Shown piece by piece: positions 41,737 through 49,816 of a DNA stretch of 64,000 bases. Positions within the stretch are counted from its first letter, which is position 1. Each line of letters starts with the position of its first letter. Source of the DNA: an uncultured Coprococcus sp. (GTDB lineage Bacteria; Bacillota; Clostridia; Lachnospirales; Lachnospiraceae); NCBI GenBank assembly GCA_900548215.1, contig URJI01000002.1, forward strand, positions 11,412 to 75,411, written 5' to 3'. The translations under genes were made by a program, and so were the position numbers. A model generated the notes under the pieces. The model searched no databases, was not told the origin of the DNA, and was given only the letters and a program-made list of their open reading frames with translations.

Positions 41737-44004
41737 CTACACCTGCCTTTCTGAGTCAGTGCCAACGGACTCGTTTCCTATCAGGTCTGTACCAGCCAGA
41801 TCAGCCTCTCCAAATGCTTTTTCCTCTGGTGTTGTTCCAAGACTGGCCGCTATCTCCGATGGAGAAAGCTGTGACTCGGCTATCTGCCTGTACTCCTCAC
41901 AGGTCTGCATGAGTTCCCTGTGAGTTCCCTTGCCGACTATCGTACCCTCGTCAAGCACAAGTATCTGATCTGCTGAGAGTATAGTGCTTACACGCTGTGC
42001 AACGATAAATACCGTGCTGTCATTTACGTGCTCGCCAAGTGCCTTTCTGACTGCCACATCCGTTTTGAAATCAAGCGCCGAAAAGCTGTCGTCAAATATC
42101 AGGATCTTCGGTTTTCTCGCTATGGCTCTGGCTATAGCAAGACGCTGTTTCTGACCACCGGACACATTTCCACCGCCCTGAGCAACCGAACTGTCGTAAC
42201 CGCGCTCCTTCTCCTCTATGAAGTCGGATGCCTGGGAAATCTCAGCTGCAAGCTTGACATCTTCATCAGATGCATCCGGCGCACCGAATCTTATATTGGA
42301 CGCAATCGTTCCCGAGAACAGAATTCCCTTCTGCGGAACAAAACCGATATTCTGTCTCACGCTCTCCATGGTGAGGTCTCTTATATCCTGTCCGTCTATC
42401 GTTATCGAACCCTCCGTAACATCATAGAATCTCGGGAGGAGCTGAACTAGTGTACTCTTACCACAACCGGTACTTCCTATGATCGCCGTAGTCTGTCCAG
42501 GCTTGGCCTCAAATGAGATATTCTCAAGTACATTCTCATCTGCTCCCGGATATGCAAATGCGACATTGTCATACTTTACGACACCCCTTGGTGCTTCAAG
42601 CTTCTTTGCCCCGGCTGCGTCCTGAACTGTCACTTCAGTGTTTATGATCTCCTGTATTCTGTCTGCTGCCACGCTGGCACGAGGGAGCATGACTGACATC
42701 ATGCTGAGCATAAGGAACGACATGATGATAAGCATTGTGTATGTAATAAATGCAGTCATTGATCCTACCTGAAGGACACCCGCATCAATCTTGTGAGCTG
42801 CCACCCACTCTATTAGTATGCTTATGGCATACATGATGAACATGAGTATAGGCATTGCAAATGTCATGACTCTGTTGACGAACAAGGTGTTCTTCGTCAG
42901 GTCTTTATTTGCCTCATCGAATCTCTCTTCCTCGCGTTCCTCTCTGCCAAATGCCCTGATAACCGGGATACCTGTAAGTATCTCTCTTGACACAAGGTTT
43001 ACTCTGTCCACCAGTGTCTGCATAACTTTAAACTTTGGCATGGCAATGACCATAAGCGTTCCCATGAGGATCACAACTGCTGCTATACCGATGAATATTA
43101 CCCAGCCCATTCCGGCTCCGTTCTCAACAACCTTGACGATGCCTCCAATAGAAAGTATCGGTGCATATAGAACCATTCTGAGCATCATAACTGTAACCAT
43201 CTGTATCTGCTGGACATCATTTGTAGATCTCGTTATAAGAGATGCAGTTGAGAACTTGTTGATCTCAGCATCCGAAAATGCGATAACCTTGTTGAACACC
43301 TTCTCTCTGAGTCCGCAGGCAACGCTTGCCGCAACCCTTGACGCCACAAGTCCTATGAGAACCGCAGCTGCTGCCATGAGAAGTGACATTCCAAGCATCT
43401 TCACCGCTGCCCACTTCAGATATGACATCTGTCCTGCCTTATAATCGTAGCCAAAGCTGTCGTAGCATATTCTTGTACATGCTATGGCTGTGGATTCCAT
43501 ATAATCCTCACCCATGCTGTCGAGCATGCCATCAACCACAGGCTTCATCTGTTCACCGATCTGCGCCCACATCTCCTCCGGCATCTCGTCAAGGGTGATT
43601 CCCATCTTGTCGAGTCCTGCCTTGATCTCGTTGTCCTCGTCAGAGTTCACCATCTGATATGGATAGTAATACATCATAAGCCCCTTCATACAGGCACTAT
43701 CCACTTCATCTATGTGTTCCTCGCCATCTTCTGTCAGGTAATAATAACCATCCGAACCATCTTTATAATATTTCTCCCATACGGCTTTCTCATCGTCATC
43801 CATAAATCCACCTATCACGTTGTAGGCTTTCTCTGGGATCTGTTTCGGACTGCAGTTCTCGATACCGTAGTTCTGTATACCGGTATCTATGAGCTTTGAG
43901 GTGTAGTCCGGAAGTGACAGATCACAGTATGCCTGCAGAACGAGAAGAAGGGCTATGATAATGACCGACTTCCAATATGGCTTCAGATTTCTGAATATCT
44001 GCAT
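41737..44004 (-). CDS. ABC exporter half-transporter, subunit A, with extracellular insertion
   Basis: This 755-residue protein is about 140 residues longer than usual. The extra part lies between helix 1 (VIIIALLLVLQAYCDLSLPDY) and helix 2, is acidic (DDDEKAVWEKYYKDG and on) and would be outside the cell. The ATPase has Walker A GSTGCGKST, signature VSGGQKQ and Walker B ILIFDDSFSALD, where the catalytic glutamate is aspartate. This is the degenerate half of a heterodimer with the next gene. A large structured leader precedes it. GGAGGAAATGAC precedes the ATG. Confidence 0.92.
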   Translation of the reverse strand: MQIFRNLKPYWKSVIIIALLLVLQAYCDLSLPDYTSKLIDTGIQNYGIENCSPKQIPEKAYNVIGGFMDDDEKAVWEKYYKDGSDGYYYLTEDGEEHIDEVDSACMKGLMMYYYPYQMVNSDEDNEIKAGLDKMGITLDEMPEEMWAQIGEQMKPVVDGMLDSMGEDYMESTAIACTRICYDSFGYDYKAGQMSYLKWAAVKMLGMSLLMAAAAVLIGLVASRVAASVACGLREKVFNKVIAFSDAEINKFSTASLITRSTNDVQQIQMVTVMMLRMVLYAPILSIGGIVKVVENGAGMGWVIFIGIAAVVILMGTLMVIAMPKFKVMQTLVDRVNLVSREILTGIPVIRAFGREEREEERFDEANKDLTKNTLFVNRVMTFAMPILMFIMYAISILIEWVAAHKIDAGVLQVGSMTAFITYTMLIIMSFLMLSMMSVMLPRASVAADRIQEIINTEVTVQDAAGAKKLEAPRGVVKYDNVAFAYPGADENVLENISFEAKPGQTTAIIGSTGCGKSTLVQLLPRFYDVTEGSITIDGQDIRDLTMESVRQNIGFVPQKGILFSGTIASNIRFGAPDASDEDVKLAAEISQASDFIEEKERGYDSSVAQGGGNVSGGQKQRLAIARAIARKPKILIFDDSFSALDFKTDVAVRKALGEHVNDSTVFIVAQRVSTILSADQILVLDEGTIVGKGTHRELMQTCEEYRQIAESQLSPSEIAASLGTTPEEKAFGEADLAGTDLIGNESVGTDSERQV

Positions 44005-44030
44005 GTCATTTCCTCCTTGAACAATTATTA

Positions 44031-44316
44031 ATCAGATGAATGTATCCCCCTCTAGTCTTTCTATGTGCACAACATAACAGCACCTGTACCGGATCGCTCC
44101 CGCTCATTTCGGCCTACAGCGGTACTAAGGTGCCACTTACATGCCACCTAAGGACCGGTGGCCTCAAATGTCCTGTACAGGTGCTGTTATGTTGTACACG
44201 TTAATATACATTATGCAGGGATACATTCATCTGATATCTACGCTTTCTTCTGACGGAGAAAATGCCATGCTTTAGCTGGCGTTGTTTTCCCCTTTACATT
44301 TCCAAGCGTATTCTTA
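44031..44316 (-). promoter_or_regulatory. Highly structured leader of the ABC exporter operon
   Basis: Two nested perfect inverted repeats occur here: an outer 18-bp pair (44031-44048 with 44218-44235) and an inner 21-bp pair (44069-44089 with 44175-44195), with a complex central fold. Beyond it, 44238-44316 forms a third long hairpin (TACGCTT with AAGCGTA outside; GGAGAAAA with TTTTCCCC inside). It ends about 15 bases before the ribosome site of the exporter gene. It does not fit any riboswitch class I know. A MITE-type insertion is the main alternative. Confidence 0.6.
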
Positions 44317-44401
44317 CTTTATTTGAACATCTTTGAAAGTTTATCATTGCATATATTCTCAGTCAATTAAATATCTATAAAGATTTAATTATTTTTATGA
44401 C

Positions 44402-44443
44402 AAAAATACGGCAGCCGCTGTCCTCCAGCAACTGCCGTATTTT
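44402..44443 (-). terminator. Terminator of the FeoA-like gene
   Basis: An AAATACGGCAG/CTGCCGTATTT stem (44404-44414 with 44432-44442) is followed on the minus strand by TTTTTG. Confidence 0.82.
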
Positions 44444-44500
44444 CTGAATATTTCTATTTCTTCCAACTTTAAATCCCAGCTTTGAATCCTTGCTTTGAAG

Positions 44501-44716
44501 CTAAGCCAGCTTTATCCGTTCCGCCGCATCCCTTGTTATCGCAAATCTTTTTCCCTTTGCCTTGATTATCACATTGCCAAAGTAGGACGATATGACCTGC
44601 ACCTGATCTCCGGTCTCAAGCTGACATGCCCCGAACAGTGATCTGTCTGCACAGTTCCAGGCTACCTCACCTGAGAAACCGTTTACTGCATCTGATAATG
44701 ACATCATTGTAACCAC
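44501..44716 (-). CDS. FeoA-domain small protein
   Basis: This 71-residue protein has the SH3-like FeoA pattern: an N-terminal LSDAVNGFSGEV, then LETGDQVQVISSYFGNVIIKAKGKRFAITRDAAERIKL. FeoA proteins work with the ferrous-iron permease FeoB, but none is nearby, so it may be a stand-alone regulator. A GGGG site precedes the ATG. It is monocistronic. Confidence 0.72.
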   Translation of the reverse strand: MVTMMSLSDAVNGFSGEVAWNCADRSLFGACQLETGDQVQVISSYFGNVIIKAKGKRFAITRDAAERIKLA

Positions 44717-44895
44717 CCCTTCGAAATAATTGTTTTATGAATTCTATTATGTTTCAACGCACTATTCAACATGCAATTCGCCTTTATCTCCCTCTGTTGT
44801 CTACACAATTATAACTCTTTTAGGCTGGTGCAAGTCAATTCTAATTGTTAGTATATGGGACTAATCTTTCTTATGTCGGACTAACATAGATACAC

Positions 44896-44942
44896 AAAAA
44901 CCCCACCGACATCTGACTTACCATCAGACATCAGTGGGGTTA
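44896..44942 (-). terminator. Terminator of ilvE
   Basis: A long two-part stem (CCCCAC and GACATCTGA arms, right arm ending at 44939) has five Ts on the minus strand. Confidence 0.88.
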
Positions 44943-44986
44943 TAATGTTCTCAATAATTATTATCTCACACCGAATTACTCGATCA

Positions 44987-46012
44987 TTACTCGATTACCT
45001 TAAGCCATCCCTCTGGACCTTCGATTCTGCCCATCTGGATTCCTGTAAGAGTATCATACAGCTTCTGGATAACTGGTCCCATCTTCTCCATACCGCTTGG
45101 GAAGCAGATCTCCTTGCCGTGATCGTTGATCTTGCCTACAGGTGAGATAACTGCTGCTGTACCGCACAGACCGCACTCTGCAAAATCCTTAACCTCGTCG
45201 AAGTATACTTCTCTCTCCTCAGCCTCAAGTCCAAGGATATCCTTTGCAACTACCATCAGTGAACGTCTTGTGATCGATGGAAGGATACTGTTTGACTTAG
45301 GTGTAACTACCTTGCCGTCCTTTGTAACGAAAATGAAGTTTGCTCCACCTGTCTCCTCAACCTTTGTTCTTGTAGCTGCATCGAGGTACATGTTCTCATC
45401 GAATCCCTCTTTGTGTGCTGTAACTATTGCATGAAGGCTCATTGCATAGTTAAGACCAGCCTTGATATGTCCTGTTCCGTGAGGTGCTGCTCTATCGAAA
45501 TCTGAAACCTTGATAGTGATAGGCTTTGCGCCGCCCTTAAAGTAAGGACCAACTGGTGTTGTGAGGATTCTGAACTGATACTCGTCTGCCGGCTTAACAC
45601 CTATAACAGGGTTTGAACCGAACATATATGGTCTGATATATAATGTAGCACCTGATCCGTAAGGTGGTACATAATCAATATTTGCCTTTACTGTATCTAC
45701 TATTGCCTGTACAAATCTATCCTCTGGGAAAGGTGGCATCTCAAGTCTCTTTGCTGAGTCTGCCATTCTGCTTGCGTTCAGGTCAGGACGGAAACATACA
45801 ACACGTCCATCCTCTGTTCTGTAAGCCTTCATTCCCTCGAAAACTGTCTGAGCGTACTGAAGAACACCTGCGCACTCGTTTAATACTACGTTAGGATCCT
45901 CTGTGAGTGTACCCTCATCCCATGCTCCGTCCTTATAATTTGCTACAAATCTCTTATCTGTCTGAACATAGCCAAATCCAAGGTTTGCCCAATCGATATT
46001 CTTCTTATCCAT
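44987..46012 (-). CDS. ilvE: Branched-chain amino acid aminotransferase
   Basis: This 341-residue PLP enzyme is a class IV aminotransferase. It has QTVFEGMKAYRTEDG, the PLP-lysine segment GTGHIKAGLNYAMSLHA, VEETGGANFIFVTKDG and ECGLCGTAAVISPVGKI. It makes or breaks down leucine, isoleucine and valine. I chose the ATG at 46012 (AGGA upstream); the 13-residue extension at 46051 lies inside a hairpin. The 5' region has two strong hairpins but no T-box. Confidence 0.96.
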   Translation of the reverse strand: MDKKNIDWANLGFGYVQTDKRFVANYKDGAWDEGTLTEDPNVVLNECAGVLQYAQTVFEGMKAYRTEDGRVVCFRPDLNASRMADSAKRLEMPPFPEDRFVQAIVDTVKANIDYVPPYGSGATLYIRPYMFGSNPVIGVKPADEYQFRILTTPVGPYFKGGAKPITIKVSDFDRAAPHGTGHIKAGLNYAMSLHAIVTAHKEGFDENMYLDAATRTKVEETGGANFIFVTKDGKVVTPKSNSILPSITRRSLMVVAKDILGLEAEEREVYFDEVKDFAECGLCGTAAVISPVGKINDHGKEICFPSGMEKMGPVIQKLYDTLTGIQMGRIEGPEGWLKVIE

Positions 46013-46037
46013 ATCTACATCTTCCTTTCTTCTTGAA

Positions 46038-46105
46038 CACCAGCCATGCAAAATTTGCCTTCGGCAAATGGCTGGTGCTACATGTCAAGTTTTCATAGAA
46101 AACTT
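46038..46105 (-). promoter_or_regulatory. Two hairpins in the ilvE leader
   Basis: CACCAGCCAT (46038-46047) pairs with ATGGCTGGTG (46068-46077), with ATTTGCC/GGCAAAT inside. A second palindrome, AAGTTTTC-ATA-GAAAACTT (46087-46105), resembles a CodY-type box. The first lies just before the ribosome site. Confidence 0.5.
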
Positions 46106-46283
46106 AACACATACTACTTTAGCTTGTGCTTTTTTGTATGTGTCTGTTATATCACATTATTTCGCCTTTTTCCATATGTATATTGAACATTTGCTTGAAA
46201 AATTAAGGTTTTTCTTCCAAAAACGGCTAATTTTTTCATGTTACAATGTACAATTTGGTGATTTTCCCAAGTTACAAGCTTGT

Positions 46284-46838
46284 CTACTTCAACTTATTAC
46301 CCTCTGAGAAAGCATCGCCAACCCTGTCGCCGAGTGCAAAATATCCATGTCCGATGGTGTCAAACACGATCGGATGGAACTCTTCATATGTGATCTCGCC
46401 GTCATCGCCCAGGATACGGTCGTCTGCAACAACATTTACAATCTCGCCGAGGAACTTGTCCCCGTCTATGATCTCCTTGAGCTTGCACTCCATTGTCAGT
46501 GAAAGCTCGTTGATGACTGGAGCATTTACAAACTCGCTCTTTCTGGTTGTAAAACCAGCCTTCTTCATCTTGTCCGGCTCGTCATTTGCCGACACGATTC
46601 CCACATAGTCACAGGCTGCCACATGCTCTGCATCAGCAATGGCAACTGTGAACGCTTTGTTCAGCTTTATATTCTCGGTAGTCTTATGACTTCCAAGGTC
46701 AAATATGATCTCATTTGCTCCGACTATTCCGCCCCATGCCGCATTCATGACATTTGCATTGCCATCGGCATCGTATGTTCCGATCATCATGACCGGCTGT
46801 GGCACCAGCATAGGTTTTGCACCAAGATTCTTACTCAT
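46284..46838 (-). CDS. Flavin reductase / flavoredoxin-like protein
   Basis: This 184-residue protein has the flavin-reductase split-barrel pattern: PQPVMMIGTYDADGNANVMNAAWGG, then LGSHKTTENIKL and AACDYVGIVSANDEPDKM. It should bind FMN and reduce it or transfer electrons. A GAGGCAG site precedes the ATG. It lies between ilvE and the anion transporter, on the same strand, but probably as its own unit. Confidence 0.88.
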   Translation of the reverse strand: MSKNLGAKPMLVPQPVMMIGTYDADGNANVMNAAWGGIVGANEIIFDLGSHKTTENIKLNKAFTVAIADAEHVAACDYVGIVSANDEPDKMKKAGFTTRKSEFVNAPVINELSLTMECKLKEIIDGDKFLGEIVNVVADDRILGDDGEITYEEFHPIVFDTIGHGYFALGDRVGDAFSEGNKLK

Positions 46839-46916
46839 ATTATCTGCCTCCTTAATTTGAAGAAACTTACCCTTCTATTTTATGACTACTGCCATCTAAG
46901 GGCAATATTTTTCTGG

Positions 46917-48056
46917 CTAAAATATTATTCCCCACATGCATATAAGCACCGCCAGGAACAGCACATTTGCAAATGTGAAATACGCCAGATATCTTCCTCT
47001 GGCGCCCTTGTCCTGTCTCGCCACATATTTGAATGAGATCAGACTCGCCATAGATGCTATCAAAGTTCCAAGTCCGCCGAGATTGGTACCGACTATCAGG
47101 TCTGTGTACCTGTCTGTAAATCCTGACAGCAATACTGCAGCCGGAACATTGCTTATGACCTGGCTGGCAAGGACCGAAGTTATCACCTCATGCCCACCAA
47201 GCACCTTCTCTACAAATGTCCTAAATCCATCGATTCTTCCCATATTTCCGATAAACACGAAGAATCCTACAAATGTGAATATCAGCGAATAGTCAACCTT
47301 CAGCAGCAATCTTCTCTGGCATATGAGAACTACCACAAGCACCACCGCAAATGTCACCCAGTATGGAACGATCCGCGCCACGGTGAGCAGCGACAACGCA
47401 AAGAGTATTCCGTATATCCCCAACAGCTTTCTGTTCACCTGTATATCACCGCCTGAGAGTCTGATCTCTAGCTGCCTGTTCCTGCCCTTCATGCATACAA
47501 TGATCCATAACACAAGAAGCACTGCCGATGCCATTGTATATGGAAGCATCAGTAACATAAATCTGCCTGCACTGATTCCTGCCAGGCCGTACAAATACAG
47601 ATTCTGCGGATTGCCTATAGGTGTCAGCATACTTCCAAGATTCGCGGCTATGGTCTGAAGCGTTATCACAGGAACCATCCATCTGGCGAGGAATTCCTCC
47701 CCTGCCATTCCCAGAACAGTAAGCGTCATCGGCACAAATGTTATGAGCGACACATCATTTGTGATAAACATGCTGAAAAAGAAGCACATAAATGTAAGCA
47801 CAAATGTCACCGCCCGGAGCGAACCCATACGATTTATCATGCTTTTCGCTATGATGCCAAACATTCCCTGCTGTGAAAATCCCGCAACCACTGTCATAAG
47901 ACAGAACAGGATTGCAAGCGTTCTGAAATCTATGTAGTCTGCATATGCGATGTCCGGCGGCACGATAAATGCTGATATCACCGCCAGCAGAAGTGCCACG
48001 GTGAGCACTGTCTCTTTGCGGACGAATTCTCCGATTTTCTTTATACCCCCGATCAT
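46917..48056 (-). CDS. ArsB/NhaD-superfamily (SLC13-like) anion transporter
   Basis: This ~379-residue protein has about eleven hydrophobic segments. Family signs include FFFSMFITNDVSLITFVP, IAANLGSMLTPIGNPQNLYLYG and the second repeat NVPAAVLLSGFTD, typical of the ion transporter superfamily with paired hairpin loops. The start ATG at 48056 overlaps the stop of a 23-codon frame (ATGA) that has the strong GGAGG, so translation is probably coupled to it. Substrate (inorganic anion or dicarboxylate) is not known. Confidence 0.85.
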   Translation of the reverse strand: MIGGIKKIGEFVRKETVLTVALLLAVISAFIVPPDIAYADYIDFRTLAILFCLMTVVAGFSQQGMFGIIAKSMINRMGSLRAVTFVLTFMCFFFSMFITNDVSLITFVPMTLTVLGMAGEEFLARWMVPVITLQTIAANLGSMLTPIGNPQNLYLYGLAGISAGRFMLLMLPYTMASAVLLVLWIIVCMKGRNRQLEIRLSGGDIQVNRKLLGIYGILFALSLLTVARIVPYWVTFAVVLVVVLICQRRLLLKVDYSLIFTFVGFFVFIGNMGRIDGFRTFVEKVLGGHEVITSVLASQVISNVPAAVLLSGFTDRYTDLIVGTNLGGLGTLIASMASLISFKYVARQDKGARGRYLAYFTFANVLFLAVLICMWGIIF

Positions 48057-48124
48057 GGTCTGAATGTCCTGAACTCGTTCTTGTTGTACTCTGTGAGTAA
48101 TTCCCACGCTTCTTCTCTTGTCAT
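48053..48124 (-). pseudogene. Remnant of an HD-domain hydrolase start, 23 codons
   Basis: An ATG at 48124 follows GAGGAGG and gives MTREEAWELLTEYNKNEF followed by five more residues and a stop. This start is characteristic of HD/HDIG-domain phosphohydrolases, where it runs on into the first metal histidine. Here it is cut off just before that point and overlaps the transporter start. It may now act as a short coupling leader. Confidence 0.55.
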
Positions 48125-48158
48125 CTTTTTATCCTCCTCGTATTATACAGTAGTAAAT

Positions 48159-48339
48159 TTATTTCCTTGCATATCTCTTCATTTTTTGCAGAAAAAATTT
48201 ACACGCCTCTGATTCTGTTTCAAACAAATTCAATCCGCTTTTTCTTCCACGTTCGCTATAATATACCTGCCATTATTGAATATATTTCTTGCGGAATCTC
48301 CATCATTTCTAGTTTTTTTTCTAATTGTTCGACTGTCAT
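48159..48339 (-). pseudogene. Degraded small immunity-like protein gene
   Basis: An ATG at 48339 (AAGGAG upstream) gives MTVEQLEKKLEMMEIPQEIY and seven more residues, then a stop. In another frame just after, SERGRKSGLNLFETESEAC and a further 12 residues continue to 48159. Together they look like the two ends of a ~100-residue protein family with MT-x-E-L-x-K-L...P-x-x-IYS...YSERG...F-x-x-E-x-EAC, often seen near toxin-immunity loci, with the middle deleted and a frameshift. The family link is from memory. Confidence 0.45.
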
Positions 48340-48369
48340 GCTTATTGAATTCTCCTTAAAATACCATAT

Positions 48370-49656
48370 CTATCTAAGCCGTGCAGGTCTGCACACACGC
48401 GCCGACATCCGCTCCTTAAGTTCTGTGATCTTTGCGGCACACGTCTTCAAATTCACCACAGCATTTTCAGGTTTCATCGCCGCTTTCACCTGCTCCGGAT
48501 CACTGTCATCTATACCAAGCACATTGTTTACCGCGTAGCACTCATTGAACACTCCTTCTTTGACGCAGTTCTCCGCGCCATCCCCAAGACATCCTCCTAT
48601 GGCGATCACATATTTGCCGTGTTTCTTTGCAAGCTTTGCGACTCCCAATGGGGTCTTGCCCATCATGGTCTGGGCATCTATCCTGCCCTCACCGGTTATG
48701 ACTGTATCCGCCCATTCTACATCTGCCTCAAGCCCTGTCTCAGACAAAACTATATCAATTCCCGGCGTTAGTTTTCCGCCGAGGAACTTGAGAAATGCAT
48801 ATCCGAGACCACCCGCAGCGCCGGAACCTGGGGTGTATCTGTCAGATTTTCCTTCAACGGATCTTTCCACTACATCGGCATAATGCTTCATATATACATC
48901 CATAAGCTCAACAGTCTCCGCATCCGCACCTTTTTGCGGTGCAAATACACGGCTGCATCCAAGCTCACCTACAAGTGGATTCGTCACGTCACAAGCTATT
49001 AAGAACGTGCAGTAAGATAACTTTAATGCAACATCTACGTCGTCTCCGCTATGCATGCCAGAGTCACCAACACTAAAAAATTCTACAGTATTTCCACCTC
49101 TCTCCGGCTTATACGGGCTGATGATACGTTCTAGGACTCCAAGTCCCTCCGCTCCATATGGCACATCCCTTCCATCCGCATCAAGGCAAGAAAAGCCAAG
49201 TGCCTGAAGCATTCCTATCCCGCCGTCATTTGTAGCACTACCACCTATCCCGATGATAAAACGCTCACATTCCTTTGAAACGGCATCCTTTATCATCTCG
49301 CCGACACCATATGTCGTCGTGTGCATCGGATTTCTCCGGTCCTCCGAGACAAGCGGAAGTCCCGCAGCAGCTGACATCTCCATGACCGCTGTCTTTCCCT
49401 CATCTGCATCGTATGTGATATAACTCACCGTAAGCCGCTCTCCTAGCGGTCCCGTCACCGTGCACTTCTCTGCATTAACATTTTTTCTTCCATATATAAT
49501 CGCCTCTGTTGTACCCTCGCCGCCGTCAGCCACAGGCCTAACCCTGACCTGACTGTCTGGCAGTACTATTTTTATTCCCTCTTCTATGGATTCCCCCGCC
49601 TCAATGGAAGTCATGCTTCCCTTAAATGAATCCACCGCCACGAGTATTTTCTTCAT
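48370..49656 (-). CDS. garK: Glycerate kinase
   Basis: This 428-residue protein is a GlxK/GarK-type glycerate 2-kinase. It begins MKKILVAVDSFKGSMTSIEA and has VRPVADGGEGTTEAI, the IGIGGSATNDGGIGMLQALG motif, PGSGAAGGLGYAFLKFL and VITGEGRIDAQTMMGKTP. It phosphorylates glycerate with ATP, giving 2-phosphoglycerate for glycolysis. Length is slightly above the usual ~380 due to a longer C-terminal end. No glycerate transporter is evident except possibly the nearby SLC13-like gene. Confidence 0.93.
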   Translation of the reverse strand: MKKILVAVDSFKGSMTSIEAGESIEEGIKIVLPDSQVRVRPVADGGEGTTEAIIYGRKNVNAEKCTVTGPLGERLTVSYITYDADEGKTAVMEMSAAAGLPLVSEDRRNPMHTTTYGVGEMIKDAVSKECERFIIGIGGSATNDGGIGMLQALGFSCLDADGRDVPYGAEGLGVLERIISPYKPERGGNTVEFFSVGDSGMHSGDDVDVALKLSYCTFLIACDVTNPLVGELGCSRVFAPQKGADAETVELMDVYMKHYADVVERSVEGKSDRYTPGSGAAGGLGYAFLKFLGGKLTPGIDIVLSETGLEADVEWADTVITGEGRIDAQTMMGKTPLGVAKLAKKHGKYVIAIGGCLGDGAENCVKEGVFNECYAVNNVLGIDDSDPEQVKAAMKPENAVVNLKTCAAKITELKERMSARVCRPARLR

Positions 49657-49741
49657 ATTATATTATTCTCCATTCACAGTTCTTAGCTCAATACTAAATT
49701 CACCGTATATTATAATACTTTGAGGTGATTTTTCCACATAT

Positions 49742-49779
49742 AAAAAATGCGGACATTCCATGTCATATGAAATGCCCGC
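49742..49779 (-). terminator. Terminator of the surface protein gene
   Basis: GCGGaCATTcCAT pairs with ATGaAATGcCCGC apart from two mismatches, then six Ts on the minus strand. It lies about 40 bp beyond the gene. Confidence 0.7.
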
Positions 49780-49816
49780 TGTGATATTTTTCTGGTCTTC
49801 GTTTACTTTTGATCAT

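Noticed and set aside
44100..44150. T-box-like GTGGCACC in the ABC leader
   Set aside because: The rest of the T-box (stem I with specifier loop, full antiterminator) is absent and the gene is not amino-acid related in an obvious way.
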